Positions 9,936 through 22,094 of a DNA stretch of 64,000 nt are shown piece by piece. Position numbers and translations under genes: made by a program. This DNA comes from Mus musculus (taxonomy: Eukaryota; Chordata; Mammalia; Rodentia; Muridae), in the NCBI RefSeq assembly GCF_000001635.26, contig NC_000072.6, forward strand, positions 38,427,312 to 38,491,311, read 5' to 3'. Each line of letters begins with the position of its first letter. The first letter of the stretch is position 1. The notes below the pieces were generated by a model. The model was given only the letters and a program-made list of their open reading frames with translations, was not told the origin of the DNA and did no database searches.

Positions 9936-10766
9936 TGAGATTAGTTTATTTTTAGAGTTATAATTTTTCCAAAGTAAGTTTAATTTTGAGTTACTATAAT
10001 TAAATAGTGTATCATAGTAGGATAAGTCAAATTAGAAAAAAAAGTCAATTTTTAAATAGCTGTATGTCAGTGAACAAGATTTGTCAGCTGAAAGTTGGTA
10101 GCTGTGGACTGTTTAGAACAGTATGTGTAAGTACCATCTGCACTGGGGTACATTTAAATAAACCCCCTTTCTACCTGCTGAATGAAGTGTGCAGTCCCAA
10201 CTAGCAGGTAGACAGTTGGAATTCTTTTGTATTTATGAGGAAAAGTATATTTTGGTTAACTCTTAACAAGCAAGATCACCTTGCAGGTTAGGTCAGCCCT
10301 TTGATTTGTTTTTTCTTTGTGGTATTCATGCCATAACTGTGGTTCAGGTGGTGCCTGAGACATTGGGATCGCCCCTGCCCTGAAAGATCAGTTTGTTCAC
10401 CATTGCAATAGTGCATTATGAAGTATGTTTTGGACATAGCAAATACGTAAGAAAAAAGTTCAGTTCTTAGCAAACCAAGAAATCAGATAACCTGAGTACC
10501 CGTTTGAGAACAAAATGAATTAAATGTTTCCTGTAAGAGAAAAACCATGATAATAGAGGTGATACCTGCACTGTTCCAGAACTCTGTTATTCCTTTGCGT
10601 ATGTTGGATAAGACTTGTAAAGGATTTACCCCGGCTACTAGGGTCAAAGGACAGAATCATCACATTGATATCACACATAGGTAGCTGATAACTTGCAATT
10701 TGTTTCACCTGGGTGGGGGAGATTCTTGAGTTTTTATTGGGAAAAGAGATGGTTCTTTGTAGGTGT

Positions 10767-11071
10767 TTGTTGCTTTGAAGGAAGGTCTCACTGTGTAGCC
10801 CAGATTGGCCTCTAATTTCTGTCAGACTTCATCCCTCAACCTCCTGAGTGCTGGGGTTGCTAACATTCTTAACTGTAAAGGAGACATGAGTCTGTTTTAA
10901 TTTTATAGAATATATGTAAACAAGAGGTAGATTTTGTTGCCTTATTAAGTACAGAAAATATTTTAGAACAGGCTGGGCATGGTGATGCTCTTTGTATCAG
11001 GGTACTAAGGCAGGATTGTGACTTTGAGGCTAGCCTAGATTGTGTAGTGAAATCCTGTCTTGAAAAAAACA
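10767..11071. mobile_element. Two old B1-like fragments
   Basis: Reverse fragment 10767-10861 (ggtctcactgtgtagcccag, cctcctgagtgctggggttg) and forward fragment 10971-11071 (aggctgggcatggtgatgct). Confidence 0.65.
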
Positions 11072-11140
11072 TTTAGAATGACATTTTAAGATGATTCTTA
11101 GTTAAAGAAAAATATAAATCTTTGTGCATACTATGAGTTA

Positions 11141-11230
11141 GGCTGGGTTGGAGGTAAAGCTCAGTGGTAGAGCTTTTTTGGAGTAGACTAGCATGTGAAA
11201 GGCTCTGGGTTCAGTAAAAGTCCCCATCAG
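11141..11230 (+). mobile_element. ID-type SINE
   Basis: taggctgggttggaggtaaa, gctcagtggtagagc and ggctctgggttcag give tRNA-Ala-like A and B boxes. No intact tRNA fold, so a SINE rather than a tRNA gene. Confidence 0.65.
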
Positions 11231-11727
11231 AATAAGGACCTAGTGTTTGTGTTTGGATTTCCCAGTGATGGGAGGGAACATGCTGACTGCTTCAGTCAGT
11301 TCCACTAGCTTCAGATGACTGGCTATACCCTATTTAGTGCTTACCTTCCCTACCAGTCTTATTTTGCTAGTTTGTTTCCCATTGAATTGTTTTATGTTTT
11401 TTATTCATAATGCCAATTAGGATGAGAAAGTATAAATATTTATTATTACATTTAAAATTTGATTCTAAAATCAACTCCTTAAAATCTTAAGAAGTCTCTT
11501 TTTATTCTGATGTGCTGGGAAAGATGACCTTCATCCTGCCTTCATCCTACCCATGTTTCCCTGCCATGTTTTGGGCTGATTTTGTGTGTCAGTCTTTATA
11601 TTTAGGATGAAGTACCTTAGTTCCAAATTCAGGATTTTATCCTGGTTGTAATATACTTTCATTTTTAATTATTTAAAGCTGCTACATCAGTTTGAAAAAA
11701 TTAACCCTTTAAAACATTTCCTTTGAG

Positions 11728-11880
11728 ATGGTTTTGGTTGTGTACACGTTTAATCCCAGCATTGGAGGAGAGAACCAGAAGGACCTGTGAGTTGGAGGCC
11801 ATCCTGGTGTATGTAGTAGTAAGTTAGGTCATCCAAGACTACATAAAGACCCTGTGCCAGAAAACAAATCAGGCAAACAA
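11728..11880 (+). mobile_element. Old B1 SINE
   Basis: Degenerate forward B1 (cgtttaatcccagcattgga ... gaccctgtgccagaaaac). Confidence 0.65.
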
Positions 11881-11989
11881 CAAAATTGGATTTACTTTCA
11901 AAGTAAATTTTTAAAAATTAGACAAAAATAGTATTTTTTAAAAAGTAGCTCTTGGCTTTTTTTGTACATTGAAAAGTATGCATATAAAA

Positions 11990-12172
11990 ACACATGGTGG
12001 CGCACGCCTTTAATCCCAGCACTCAGGAGGCAGAGGCAGGTGGATTTCTGAGTTCGAGGCCAGCCTGGTCTACAGAGTGAGTTCCAGGACAGCCAGGGCT
12101 ATACAGAGAAACCCTGTCTTGAAAAACAAAACAAAACAAAAACAACAACAACAAAAAAACAACAACAAAAAA
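11990..12172 (+). mobile_element. Young B1 SINE
   Basis: Near-consensus forward B1 missing about the first 10 bases, with an A/C-rich tail (aacaacaac). Confidence 0.93.
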
Positions 12173-13143
12173 CCACATCTGCTAAAAATACATAGGACTA
12201 TGTAAGACTGGCAACCTGAGCTCAGTCCCCACAGTCCACAGGAAGATGCAGGGTAAGAACCAACCTGGTAAAGTTGCCCTTTGGCCTCTGTGTGTGTGCA
12301 CTACTCCCTCATCCCCACCATGCAGCAGACAGTAACATTTTAATTTTTAAAAGTAGTGAAGTCAGGAAAGGATACAAGTTTATCTGTTTTAGCAAGTGGA
12401 TGGTGACTTGCTCATTGTGTGTGTGTGTGTTTGTGTGTTTTAAACTGTATTTTAGAACAGTGTTTCATTCTACACTGTTAGAAGGAAGCCATGATGAGCT
12501 ATTGCACCTTTTAACTTTGTGTATTCCTTGAATTGATATCCATTGATAGGAGATAGAGGATACAGAAATTATTGATTCTTAGTCTCAGCAGAAAGCCAGG
12601 ACAGCTGCAGATACTTTAGTAATAACTTATAGGCATATGATGAATCCTGATTCTATAATTGAATACCATTTTAGGGATATTAAGTGGCTGAATTAGTCTT
12701 TTTTAGAGATAATATCAAAATAAAATGTATGTTTTCATATTTACCTAATGTTAGTATTGGGGAGAAATTGCTTTATTTGGAATGGGATCATTTTGCAAGT
12801 GGAGTCAATTTAGATTGTTAACTTCTTAACCATCAAAAGACTGTACAGTGTGTGTAAGTCTGTTAGCTGTGTACCATCATTTAAATGAATAGCTTTTAAT
12901 GCTTTTGACCTATTTGTTTATATTAGGAAAACCTGACTCATTGAAATTTAAAGATATATTCAAGTCTGGAAAATAATACAATGGATGTAGTTATGAAATA
13001 TACAATACTGAGAACATCTATTTGATATACTATTAAATGTATATTTAGTCATACTGAACTGTAGTTGACATATGATTAATACATGGCAGTGTAGTTGAAC
13101 TAGTACTAATACTTGTGTTTTTTTCCCATTTCCTTTGAATCAG

Positions 13144-13236
13144 AAGAAACTTGTTCATACAGAAGATCCATTTACTGATGAGCATAAGGAGAGGCAAGAA
13201 GTGGAAATGTTGGCTAAGAAGTTTGAAATGAAATAT
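13144..13236 (+). CDS. Ubn2: Ubn2 exon 2 (residues 143-173), start of HRD
   Basis: 31 codons between ...ctttgaatcag and gtgagt, phase 0 at both ends. The product runs K-K-L-V-H-T-E-D-P-F-T-D-E-H and then R-Q-E-V-E-M-L-A-K-K-F-E-M-K-Y, the first helix of the Hpc2-related domain that in UBN1 binds H3.3-H4. The acceptor is a tandem NAGNAG (cag|aag), so a form lacking one Lys is possible. Skipping this exon keeps frame but would break the HRD. Confidence 0.95.
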
Positions 13237-13789
13237 GTGAGTACAATAATGTTCACCTAGGTAATTTTACCCTCTTGGCCTGTTTTCTTTGTGTAGCTAG
13301 TTGGGAGGGCCTATAAATAGCAACTGCTTACTTATCTTGATCTCACAAATTGAAGCTGAATGAATGGTTTTGACAGCCAGACAGTTTTACAGGTTTGTCC
13401 TGACTCTATTAGTAGGCTGCATTCATTACAGTCAGTTTTTCTAGAATCTAAACAGTTTACTTAACAAATCTTACACTAAAAAACTGTAAGATAAGTAATA
13501 TTTATTGTAATTATAGGTGAAGCGAATGAGGTTCTAAGTGATGGTCCATGGCCACACAAGATCAAGAATAGGCAACAAATCCAACTGCGTGTAGCTCTAA
13601 CCCTGTCTCCCCACCACTGTTGTGGAGAACTGTTCTTTTAGTATAGCAGTTTACCAGCCTGCCTCCCTTTAAGAGAACTGCTTTAGACTGTACTAAGCCC
13701 CGTGGAATCAGAATGAAACTTCATTATATCATGTTTACCTTAAATATTCTTGTCTGCTCTGTATTCCATGCAACAATGTATTAATTCTT

Positions 13790-13942
13790 TTTTTTTGTTT
13801 GTTTGTTTTTCGAGACGGTTTCTCTGTATAGCCCTGGCTGTTCTGGAACTCACTTTGTAGACCAGGCTGGCCTCGAACTCAGAAATTCGCCTGCTTTGCC
13901 TCCCAAGTGCTGGGATTAAAGGTGTGCACCACTATGCCCGGC
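13790..13942 (-). mobile_element. B1 SINE with target-site duplication
   Basis: Reverse near-consensus B1 flanked by AATGTATTAATTCTT (13775-13789) and AATATATTAATTCTT (13943-13957), one mismatch. It lies about 550 bases after exon 2. Confidence 0.93.
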
Positions 13943-14483
13943 AATATATTAATTCTTCTGTTAATATAAATATATTATAAAAGTATAATATAATTTTTCA
14001 TATACCATTTCCTCCAATTTAAAAAATATCTAATAGATCATAGAAAGCTCTACTCTTATGTCTTGACTTATGATGCCCAAAAGATTACTCTTGGGATTTC
14101 TCTCCCTTTGGTACCACATGTGTCTTGTTCACTCCCATTTCTACTCCCATTTCTGGGTATAAATTCAGTAGTCTCTGTGAAGGTATCTGGCCCAGTGCCT
14201 ACCTAGTGCCTCACATGGGACTCAAGTAACTTTGATTCTGAGCAACTCCTTGCTAAGCATTTACTACCACTGATGAATTATAGCTTTAAAGTTTCCTTAC
14301 TAATAAAGAAAAAAATATCTGCTTCCTCTACCTTAGAGACTTGGAATATCAATAATAATGCATGTATCAGAGTCCTAATAGCTTCAGGGTGTTTATTTTT
14401 TGTTTTTGTTTTTTAAGGGACCATGATAAACTTGGTGATCAAAAGTAATTCTGCAGATCCATATAAATGAAATAGTTGAAGTG

Positions 14484-15063
14484 ATCATGGTGTCGAGCAT
14501 GTCTGTAGTCCCAGCTCCTTGAGGACAGAGGCAGGAGGCTCACAACTAATTGTAGGCCAGACAGATTTGATTTGCACAGTGAGTTTCATGTCGGGGCTAA
14601 AACCCAGTGAGAGCCTGTCTCTGTCTGGTTTTTTTTTTTTTTTCCTCTCTGTGTCTGTCTGTCCCTTTCTTCTCCCCCCTCTCTTTTCTGTGCATGTTTC
14701 TAAAAAGTCTGAGTTTTATTTTGCTATAGACTATAAAACAAATGTTAGATTGTCAAGATGGCTCAGCAGGTAAAGGCACTTTCTGCTGAGCCCAGTGGAC
14801 CTGAGCTTGAGTCCTGAAACTCAGATGATAGGAAATCTGACTTGTGCAAATTGTCCTCCAGCCTCCATGTGTGCACCATGCTATGCACATGCCCCTTCCC
14901 CAAAGTAACAAAATACATGTAAAAATGGTTTTTGTCTGTCTGTCTATACTATCTATCATATCTATCTATCTAAGCAGGATCTTATTATGTAGCTTTAGCT
15001 GGCCAGAGCTCATAGACTAGCCTGCCAAGTGCTGGAATTAAAGTTGTGTGTCACCATGCCCAG
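14484..15063. mobile_element. Cluster of old SINEs with (CTAT)n
   Basis: Old forward B1-like element 14484-14625, forward B3-type 14754-14900 with a CTGT/CTAT repeat at 14935-14972, and a truncated reverse B1 at 14974-15063. Confidence 0.65.
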
Positions 15064-15188
15064 AAAAAAAAATAATAATTTAGTAAGTATAAAAATTGTG
15101 TTGAGTGACTTAATAAGTTTTAAAATACTTTGAACAGTTCCCTCGGATGGCATTAGGAAGTGACTATTACAAAAGCGTGTAATCATTT

Positions 15189-15339
15189 GTTGTTGTTGTT
15201 TTTCGAGACAGGGTTTCTCTGTGTAGCCCTGGCTGTCCTGGAACTCACTCTGTAGACCAGGCTGGCCTCGAACTCAGAAATCTTCCTGCCTCTGCCTCCC
15301 GAGTGCTGGGATTTAAGGCGTGTGCCACCACACCCGGCT
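15189..15339 (-). mobile_element. Young B1 SINE
   Basis: Near-consensus reverse B1. The flanking TAATCATTT-type sequences on both sides suggest a short target-site duplication. Confidence 0.93.
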
Positions 15340-15547
15340 TGTGTTTAATCATTTTAGAAATGATATCATTCACTGGTGAGCTATAACTCCTGAGAAGTTA
15401 GAGCATTTTTGTCCTTTTATTGGTTATAGTACTTAAGACTCAGCTTGCTAAAGTTTTGGGTAGAGTTTGGGCAAACTTGTTAAGATCGTTCTACTCATAA
15501 AATGGAAATATGAGTAAATTTAGTGTTCTAAACTAACAGTGGTCTGC

Positions 15548-15690
15548 AACCAGGCTAGATGTAGTGCCTCTCTAGTGAGTCCAAGTTGTTCTACATCACC
15601 AAGCTCCAGGACATCCAGAACTACATAGAAAGACCCTGTCTTCAAAAACAAAACAAAACAAAAAGTAAAAATAAAATAAAAAAATAGTAG
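15548..15690 (+). mobile_element. Old B1 SINE
   Basis: Degenerate forward B1 with central deletion, ending in an aaaacaaaac-type tail. Confidence 0.65.
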
Positions 15691-16029
15691 TATGAAACCA
15701 GCCCACCATAGTTGTAGATTCTGCCTCTATGGACTCACCCAACTGAAAATCAGAAATATTCCAAAAGAAGAGAATGAAATGTGTACCTGTATTATACAAA
15801 GGAAGACTTTTTTCTTAGTATTATTCCCTAAACAATACAGGTTGATAACAATATAACATTGCATTAGCTATTATAAATATCTAGAGATAAAGTATATTGC
15901 AGGATATAAGTGGGTTATATATATGCACTATAATATTTATACAGGATATTTGAACAGCCATTGAGCATTCAGAGATTTTAAAATTTTTTAGGGGTCCTGA
16001 AACCAATCCATAATATCAAGGGTTGAATG

Positions 16030-16400
16030 TATATTAAAATCATAAATGCTTTTTAAAAAAACTCTAAGGGGGTGGGTAGTCTTAAAGGGAAAAGAAATCC
16101 TTGCTCAAAAAGTACCTTTTTGTTTAATTCTGATCATTTGCTTTGTTGAGCCATTTTTATAATGTGGCCTCTGACCTAGATAAATTTTCAATTTCTTTAA
16201 ATTCCTGCAGATATATATTAAAATCATAAATGCTTTTTAAAAAAACTCTAAGGGGGTGGGTAGTCTTAAAGGGAAAAGAAATCCTTGCTCAAAAAGTACC
16301 TTTTTGTTTAATTCTGATCATTTGCTTTGTTGAGCCATTTTTATAATGTGGCCTCTGACCTAGATAAATTTTCAATTTCTTTAAATTCCTGCAGATATAT
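16030..16400. repeat. Perfect tandem duplication, unit 184 bp
   Basis: The segment from 16030 to 16216 recurs at 16214-16400 with a period of 184 bases, and I found no mismatch. The unit begins tatattaaaatcataaatgc and ends aaattcctgcagatatat. It is not a SINE or L1 that I recognise. A 5-base atata overlap at the junction suggests short-homology-mediated duplication. Confidence 0.97.
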
Positions 16401-16878
16401 TGTGAAACACCAGTTTTAGGACAAGTGGAAGATCTTACACCTATAAGTAATGGTTATTAAAGTGTGTGTTAATGTTTCTGTGCTGGTAACTGTTTCCGTT
16501 GATTTAAAATTGTAGGCTTTTTATTAGAAGGTTGAAATCAGCATGGATATACAAAGATAGTTCTAAGGGACTGGAGTAGAAACTGAGATGCTTTATAACC
16601 AAGGTGTTTTCTTCTGGCTGTTAAGACCAGAGTCTTATCAGTGAATGTCCTGCTTGCTCTGTCGGCAATACATGATGAGTGAGTGTCGATACTTTGTTCC
16701 CGTCACTGTCACTGGGGCACTGGGGCCCTGTCTTAGGAATGGCTTGTTTGTTTTTCAGTTTACTGATGGAATCATTCAGCATTGGCTTGAGATACTGACT
16801 ATCAGGTTAAGCCAGTACTAAGTGACTCAGTGCTAATGACTGAGTCATCATGAAGGAGTACTTGGAAAAAGAACTTTA

Positions 16879-17098
16879 GGGACTAGAGAGATGGCTCAGT
16901 GGTTAAGAGAACCCAATTGCTCTTCCAGAGGTCCTGAATTCAATTCCCAGCAACCACATGGTGGCTCACAGCCATCTGTAATGGGATCTGATGCCTCTTC
17001 TGGTGTGTCTGAAGACAGCTACAGTCTACTCACATGCATACAATAAATAAAATATGTTTAAAAAAATTCTCTAGAAAGAAAGAAAGAAAGAAAGAAAG
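16879..17098 (+). mobile_element. B2 SINE with target-site duplication
   Basis: Full forward B2 with a (GAAA)n tail. AGAACTTTA repeats at 16870-16878 and 17099-17107. Confidence 0.93.
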
Positions 17099-17379
17099 AG
17101 AACTTTAAAAGGGTTCTTCATTTGAGACGTAACAAGATGGAAGTAAATTCTGATTTTTTAAGGTCTACTTAATGTGTGAATTGTACAGTATAAAAAGATT
17201 CGGAAAATTATGAATTAAGACTGTGTCATAGGGCACAGTAAAGATACTGATTCAAAATAGGTTTGTCTACCAGGGAGGGCACATTGCCAGTCTGTCTTGA
17301 ATTCCTTTAGGTAAATGTTAATGTTTAAAATTCATAGTGCATATGTTCCTTTTGGGTGTCTGTTGAATGTGTTGTTCCA

Positions 17380-17791
17380 AGGCAGAAATGGTGGTACACA
17401 CTTGTAATCTCAGTACTTGGATGCTGAGATAGGGAGATTACAAGTTTTGAGAACAGCCTGGGTTGCATAGCAAGTTCCAGCTTTGGGACTGGAATTACAG
17501 ATGGGTGTAAATCACCTTGTGGGTCCTAGGCTCAAACTGCCAGGGCCCTCTGCAAGAGCAACAAGTGTTCTTAACTTTACTGCATGAGCCGTCTCTACAA
17601 CTTAAACTTAAAAAAATGATATACTTATGTATTTTCTGTGGTGTGTATTTGGATGTGCATATTCACATTACATGTGTGGAGATCCAAGGACAATTTATGT
17701 TTTCTCCTATTACTTTAGGTCTCTGGGGAATCAAGCTTTGTTGTCTGGCTTGGCAGCAAGTGTCTTTACCACTGAGCCGTCATCGTTGGCC
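17380..17791. mobile_element. Old SINE cluster
   Basis: Forward B1-like piece 17380-17478, reverse tRNA-type piece 17479-17600 and a reverse B3-type element 17630-17791 (gcttggcagcaagtgtcttt, accactgagccgtcat). Confidence 0.6.
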
Positions 17792-19329
17792 CTTAGATGT
17801 TTAATAAACACTCATAGTGTCCTTTCTGTGATTAGCCTGAATTTTAAATAAGACTTAACAAACTGTTTCTCTTAGTCCTTATATATAACCTTTTGTTTTT
17901 TAATGGCTATTAGCATTGATTGATCATAGTTATATGGTTTGTATTTATATCATTTGATGCTTTTATTGATAGGATTTTTGTGAGGTTTCAGATTAATATA
18001 ATAGTCAAAGCTTTAGTTAGCTCTTTTTGATTATCTCTTTAAAATTGACACTTAAAAGGATTTACACCTATTTAACAGTACTACTCGATTCTGCTCTATT
18101 GAGCACTAACAATTAACAACAGTCATTTTTAATGGCAACAAGCTGGTAACTTTGATTAGACACACATGGTCCTAAGTCTAATTACCAATAAGCTGTTTGG
18201 TCTTCTGTATTTGCTCATCACAACAGACTACGGATTTTTTGTTTTGTTTTTAGATTTCCCAAGGAAAATTATACTCATCTAATTGTACCTTGTGCCCTGA
18301 AAGTATCTGATGAGCAGTGGCTGTGGTTGTGTGTAGTTGTGACTTTAATTAGCATTCTAGAGAAAAATTTAAAAGTCCCCCAGATTCATGAGAGAGATAA
18401 GAGTCCGTGAGGGGTAAGAGTCCGAAGAAAGGGAAAAAATGAGGAAAGATGAGCGCATGTGCTTAGGAAGGGATTTCAAGGGACCAAAAGGTTTATGTTA
18501 GAAAGTTATGAGAGCAAGATGGATAGGCAATTGAACATTCCATGTAGAAAACCTTGAACTTGTAAATATTAAGGCCTTTGGATTTGTCTTATAGTAACAT
18601 ATTTCTGAAGCAGGAGATTATAGGAAGTGGTATGTCTGAACTATTTATCAGACGTAGTAACGGTAAACATGAAGTGAGGTTAGCCAAGGGATTGGATACA
18701 TTTAGGTAAAAATAATGTCCAGCTTTCTAGACCTGGCGTTATAATGGAAAGGAAGTGAGGTGTGACTAAATCTGTGAGCAAAGGTTTGTGGGAGACAGAC
18801 TTGAGGTAGAAATAATAATTCTAAGTTTAACCCCAGGTCTGGCAAAAATTTAAAAGTTAAAAGGAAGAGTTTGAGAAGGAAGGAAAGTAAAGAAGAAAGA
18901 ACTGAATGACAGGCTTTGAAGGTTAGAATTATTGCGGTATAGTTTAATTACAAGCTATCAATTTTAATTGAGCAACTTAGTGAGTTTTAATAAAGGCACC
19001 GCAGTCTGTAAGTGCCACTGCAGTCATGGCGTAGGCCAGTTTTATCTCCCCATAAGGTTTCTCTGTATCTCGGCAGACAGTCCTCTACCACTAGCCCAAG
19101 CCTTGGCAATCTCTGGGCTGTTTCTGTTTCTGTAGGTTTTTGCATTTCTAGAATTTCCTGTAAATGAACCCTGTCTGTGTGGGGCTTTGGTTTAACGTGG
19201 TCTTTGAGAGTCATCTATGTGTCTCATGTGTCAGTGGGTCTTCCAGTGTTTTATTCATTCATCACACGAAGGACATTGTACTGTTTTCAGAGTTTGAGGC
19301 TTTTATTTATTTTTATAAAATACAGTTTT

Positions 19330-19469
19330 CTGTTTTCTGTTCATGTTGAGGTCAGAGGACAGCATATAGGAGCTATTTTCTCTCCTCTACTCTGTAAATT
19401 CCAGAGACCAAGCTCAAGTCATCAGACATGGCTGCACAGCCACATTCAAAGCCATCTTACTAGGCCCCA
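19330..19469 (-). mobile_element. B3-type SINE, old
   Basis: Reverse orientation: gttgaggtcagaggacagca and ccatcttactaggcccc. Confidence 0.6.
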
Positions 19470-19579
19470 CATTTAATTTTACACTACCATACATAAAACT
19501 GCTCCAAAGAAGTCACACAGACATTTTATACTAATGTACATTTTAGCACTGAGGCAGAAGGATTAGCCCAATTTGAGGC

Positions 19580-19722
19580 AGAGATTCACTGTGTAGCCCT
19601 GGATGTCCCGGAACTGGCTCTGTAGACTAGGCTGGCCTTGCTTGAACTTTGAGATCACCTGCCTCTGCCTCCTGAGTGCCAGGATTAAAGGCTCGAACCA
19701 TCACCACCGCCAGTGCCTGGCA
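19580..19722 (-). mobile_element. B1 SINE, left arm of inverted pair
   Basis: Reverse B1 (gtgtagccctggatgtcccg ... ctcctgagtgccaggattaa), followed after an A-run by a forward B1. Confidence 0.85.
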
Positions 19723-19761
19723 AGATAACTTATGTTTTAAAAAAAAAAAAAAAAAAAAAAA

Positions 19762-20024
19762 GCCAGCCGTGGTGGCACACGCCTTTAATCCCAGCACTTG
19801 GGAGGCATAGGCAGGCAGATTTCTGAGTTCAGGGCCAGCCTGGTCTACAAAGTGAGCTCCAGGACAGCTAAAGCTATATAGAAACCCTGTCTCGAAAAAC
19901 CAAAAAAAAAAAAAAAAGGCACTTGCTACCAAACCTGGATGACCTGAGTTTGATCCCTGGAACCTACATGGTAGAAGAAGACCAATGCTTACAGGTTATC
20001 ATCAGGCTTCCACATGTGTGTTGT
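19762..20024 (+). mobile_element. B1 SINE (right arm of inverted pair) and B3-type fragment
   Basis: Forward B1 19762-19915 with A tail. It is followed directly by a headless forward B3-type fragment (ggcacttgctaccaaacctg) to about 20024. Confidence 0.85.
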
Positions 20025-20303
20025 AGGCCCACACAGGAATAATACATGTAAAAGGAAAAAGACATACATTTTTACTGTGCACTCTTTCATGTAGTATGCA
20101 TGCTTGTGTTTGTTTTGTGTTCAAGTGTGCTCTCAGGGGTGTGTGTGTGTGAAGGCTAGAGAACCTCATTTTGTTGAGGATCACAGGATCTTCTTTTGCA
20201 TTTGGCTAGACTGGCTGGCCAGTGAGCTCTGGGTTCCGCCCTGCACTGGTGTTACAAACACGTACTACTGTGCCCTTTCTTACAAAGTGGCTGTTGGGTT
20301 TGT

Positions 20304-20605
20304 TCCTTTTTTGAGACAGGGTTTTTCTATGTAGTCCTGCCTGTCCTGGAGCTCCCTATGTAGACCAGGCTGGACTCAAACTGACAAACATCCTCCTCTT
20401 CCTTCTGAGTGCTGGGATTAAAGACATGCCAACATGCCTGGCTTGTTTGTATGTATGTATGTATGTGTGTATGTATGTGTGGATGGTTTTGGTTTGTTTG
20501 TTTCTGAGGCACTCTCTTACTCTATATAGCCAAGGCTAATCTCAAACTCAGGATCTTCCTGTTCCTGCTGGGATTATAAGTATAGATTTCACACCGGGCT
20601 GTTAG
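20304..20605 (-). mobile_element. Two reverse B1 SINEs around a (TATG)n repeat
   Basis: B1 at 20304-20443, TATG-type microsatellite 20447-20485, and a more decayed B1 at 20500-20605. Confidence 0.82.
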
Positions 20606-20714
20606 ATCCCTTTGTATCTCCACAAGTGAAATAGAAGTTTAGTTTGCGTACATCCTTGTTAATACTTGCTATTAGCACTTTTAATATTATCAGGTATCGA
20701 AGTGTGTGTGATCC

Positions 20715-20843
20715 AGAGTAGGTAAAAGCATGCATGTGGAGATGAGGAGGACAACTCCTGGGAGTCATGTTTCTCTTGCCCTGAGTAAAGTCTGGGGATT
20801 GAATTGTGCAAGTGTCTCTAACCTCTGAGCCATCTTGCTAGCT
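20715..20843 (-). mobile_element. B3-type SINE, old
   Basis: Reverse: gaggaggacaactcctggga, and cctctgagccatcttgctag at its 5' end. Confidence 0.6.
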
Positions 20844-20979
20844 AGCTAAGTACACTATGCACAAAACCATGGGTACTGTGTAGAGACGTACCATGTGGAC
20901 ACTGAATTCTAAAAAGTGACCCCCACAGGCCCTGTAACATCTCTCTTTTTTTTTCTAGATACATTAAGTCTCTGTAACT

Positions 20980-21350
20980 GTCTTTGTTTGGGTTTTATTT
21001 CTGTGAATAAACACTGTGACCACAACAACTTTTATAAAGGAAAACATTTAATTGGGGCTGGCTTACAGTTTCAGAAGTTTTGTCCATTATCATTGTCATG
21101 GTGGGAAACGTGGGCATGCAGGCAGAAATAGTGCTAGAGAAGGAGCTGAGAGTTCTTTATCTTGATCTGCAGGCAGCAAGGAGAGACTGTGACACATTGG
21201 CCAGACTTGAGCTCTTAAGACCTCAGAGCTCACCAGTAACACACTTCCTCCAGCAAGGCCATACCTCTAGTAGTACTATTCCCTATGACCAAACATTCAA
21301 GCATGTGTCTATGAGGACCATTCCTATTCAAATCACCACAGTAATCATGA
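20980..21350 (+). repeat. Medium-reiterated rodent repeat, family not certain
   Basis: ataaacactgtgaccacaac ... ggcatgcaggcagaaatagt ... cacttcctccagcaaggcc ... accattcctattcaaatcac is a pattern I know as common in rodent genomes. It is possibly an L1 3'-end derivative. A second partial copy in the same orientation is at 39040-39250. Confidence 0.65.
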
Positions 21351-21821
21351 GTTAACTCTCCTTCCTAAGCGTTGGTGTGTTCTCATTTGTGGAATGTGAA
21401 ATAGAAGATGGAAGTGCTTAGTGTCTGATGTGAATAGTAGCTGCTGTCATCATGGTCTAGTTACATAACTAGGGGAGTTAAATACAGATTTTATGCCTCC
21501 ATGAACTGGTGACATTGAGATCACTGCCCTTTTTTCTAGTTCAACTGGGTTTGTTCCCCATGTGGTAGCCAAGTAGTTTTACTCAGGGGCTCCCACAAGT
21601 GTTTAGTTGCATTTGTCTTGTCTAAGAATATAAATATCTTAGGAAAGACTTGAGTAGGTCATCTGTTATAAAAGACTCCATACAACTGTCATGGAATTTA
21701 CATTTCTTCTGGCTACAGTAGTATACAGTCTATAAAGGCTGGCTTGTTCTATGTGCTTGGTAAATTTCTTAATCAGATTATCTTTGCTTTTAGTTGTTTG
21801 GGGGTAAGAACTTAAATTCTG

Positions 21822-22040
21822 GGGGCTGGAAAGATGGTTCAGTGGTTGAGAGCACTGCTATTCTTGCAGAGGACCTGGGCTCAGTTTCTATCACCAGTGT
21901 CACAGACAGCTCACAGCTGTCCAGGACTCCACTTCCAGAGGATTCAGTGGACCCTTCTAGACTTTGTGGGCACCAGGCATGCACATGGTATACCTATAGA
22001 CATGCAGGCAAACACTTAGGGGCATAAAATAAAAATAAAA
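21822..22040 (+). mobile_element. B3 SINE
   Basis: Forward: gggggctggaaagatggttc, ttcttgcagaggacctgggc, gtgggcaccaggcatgcaca, and tail aaaataaaaataaaag. Confidence 0.8.
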
Positions 22041-22094
22041 GTTTTAAACGAACTTAAATCATTTCTGATATTTTATCATATTACTTTCATAAAC

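Larger units (their letters stand above)
7288..13143 (+). other. Ubn2 intron 1
   Basis: 5.9 kb. The first 200 bases are still CpG island, followed by unique DNA with a TG microsatellite and A-runs (7885-8100). From 8695 on it holds old and young SINEs. 12180-13140 is AT-rich unique sequence without recognisable elements, ending in a good polypyrimidine tract. Confidence 0.9.

Noticed and set aside
11141..11230. tRNA gene-like A and B boxes
   Set aside because: The flanks and lost cloverleaf pairing show an ID-type SINE. The same holds for all other Pol III boxes seen here.
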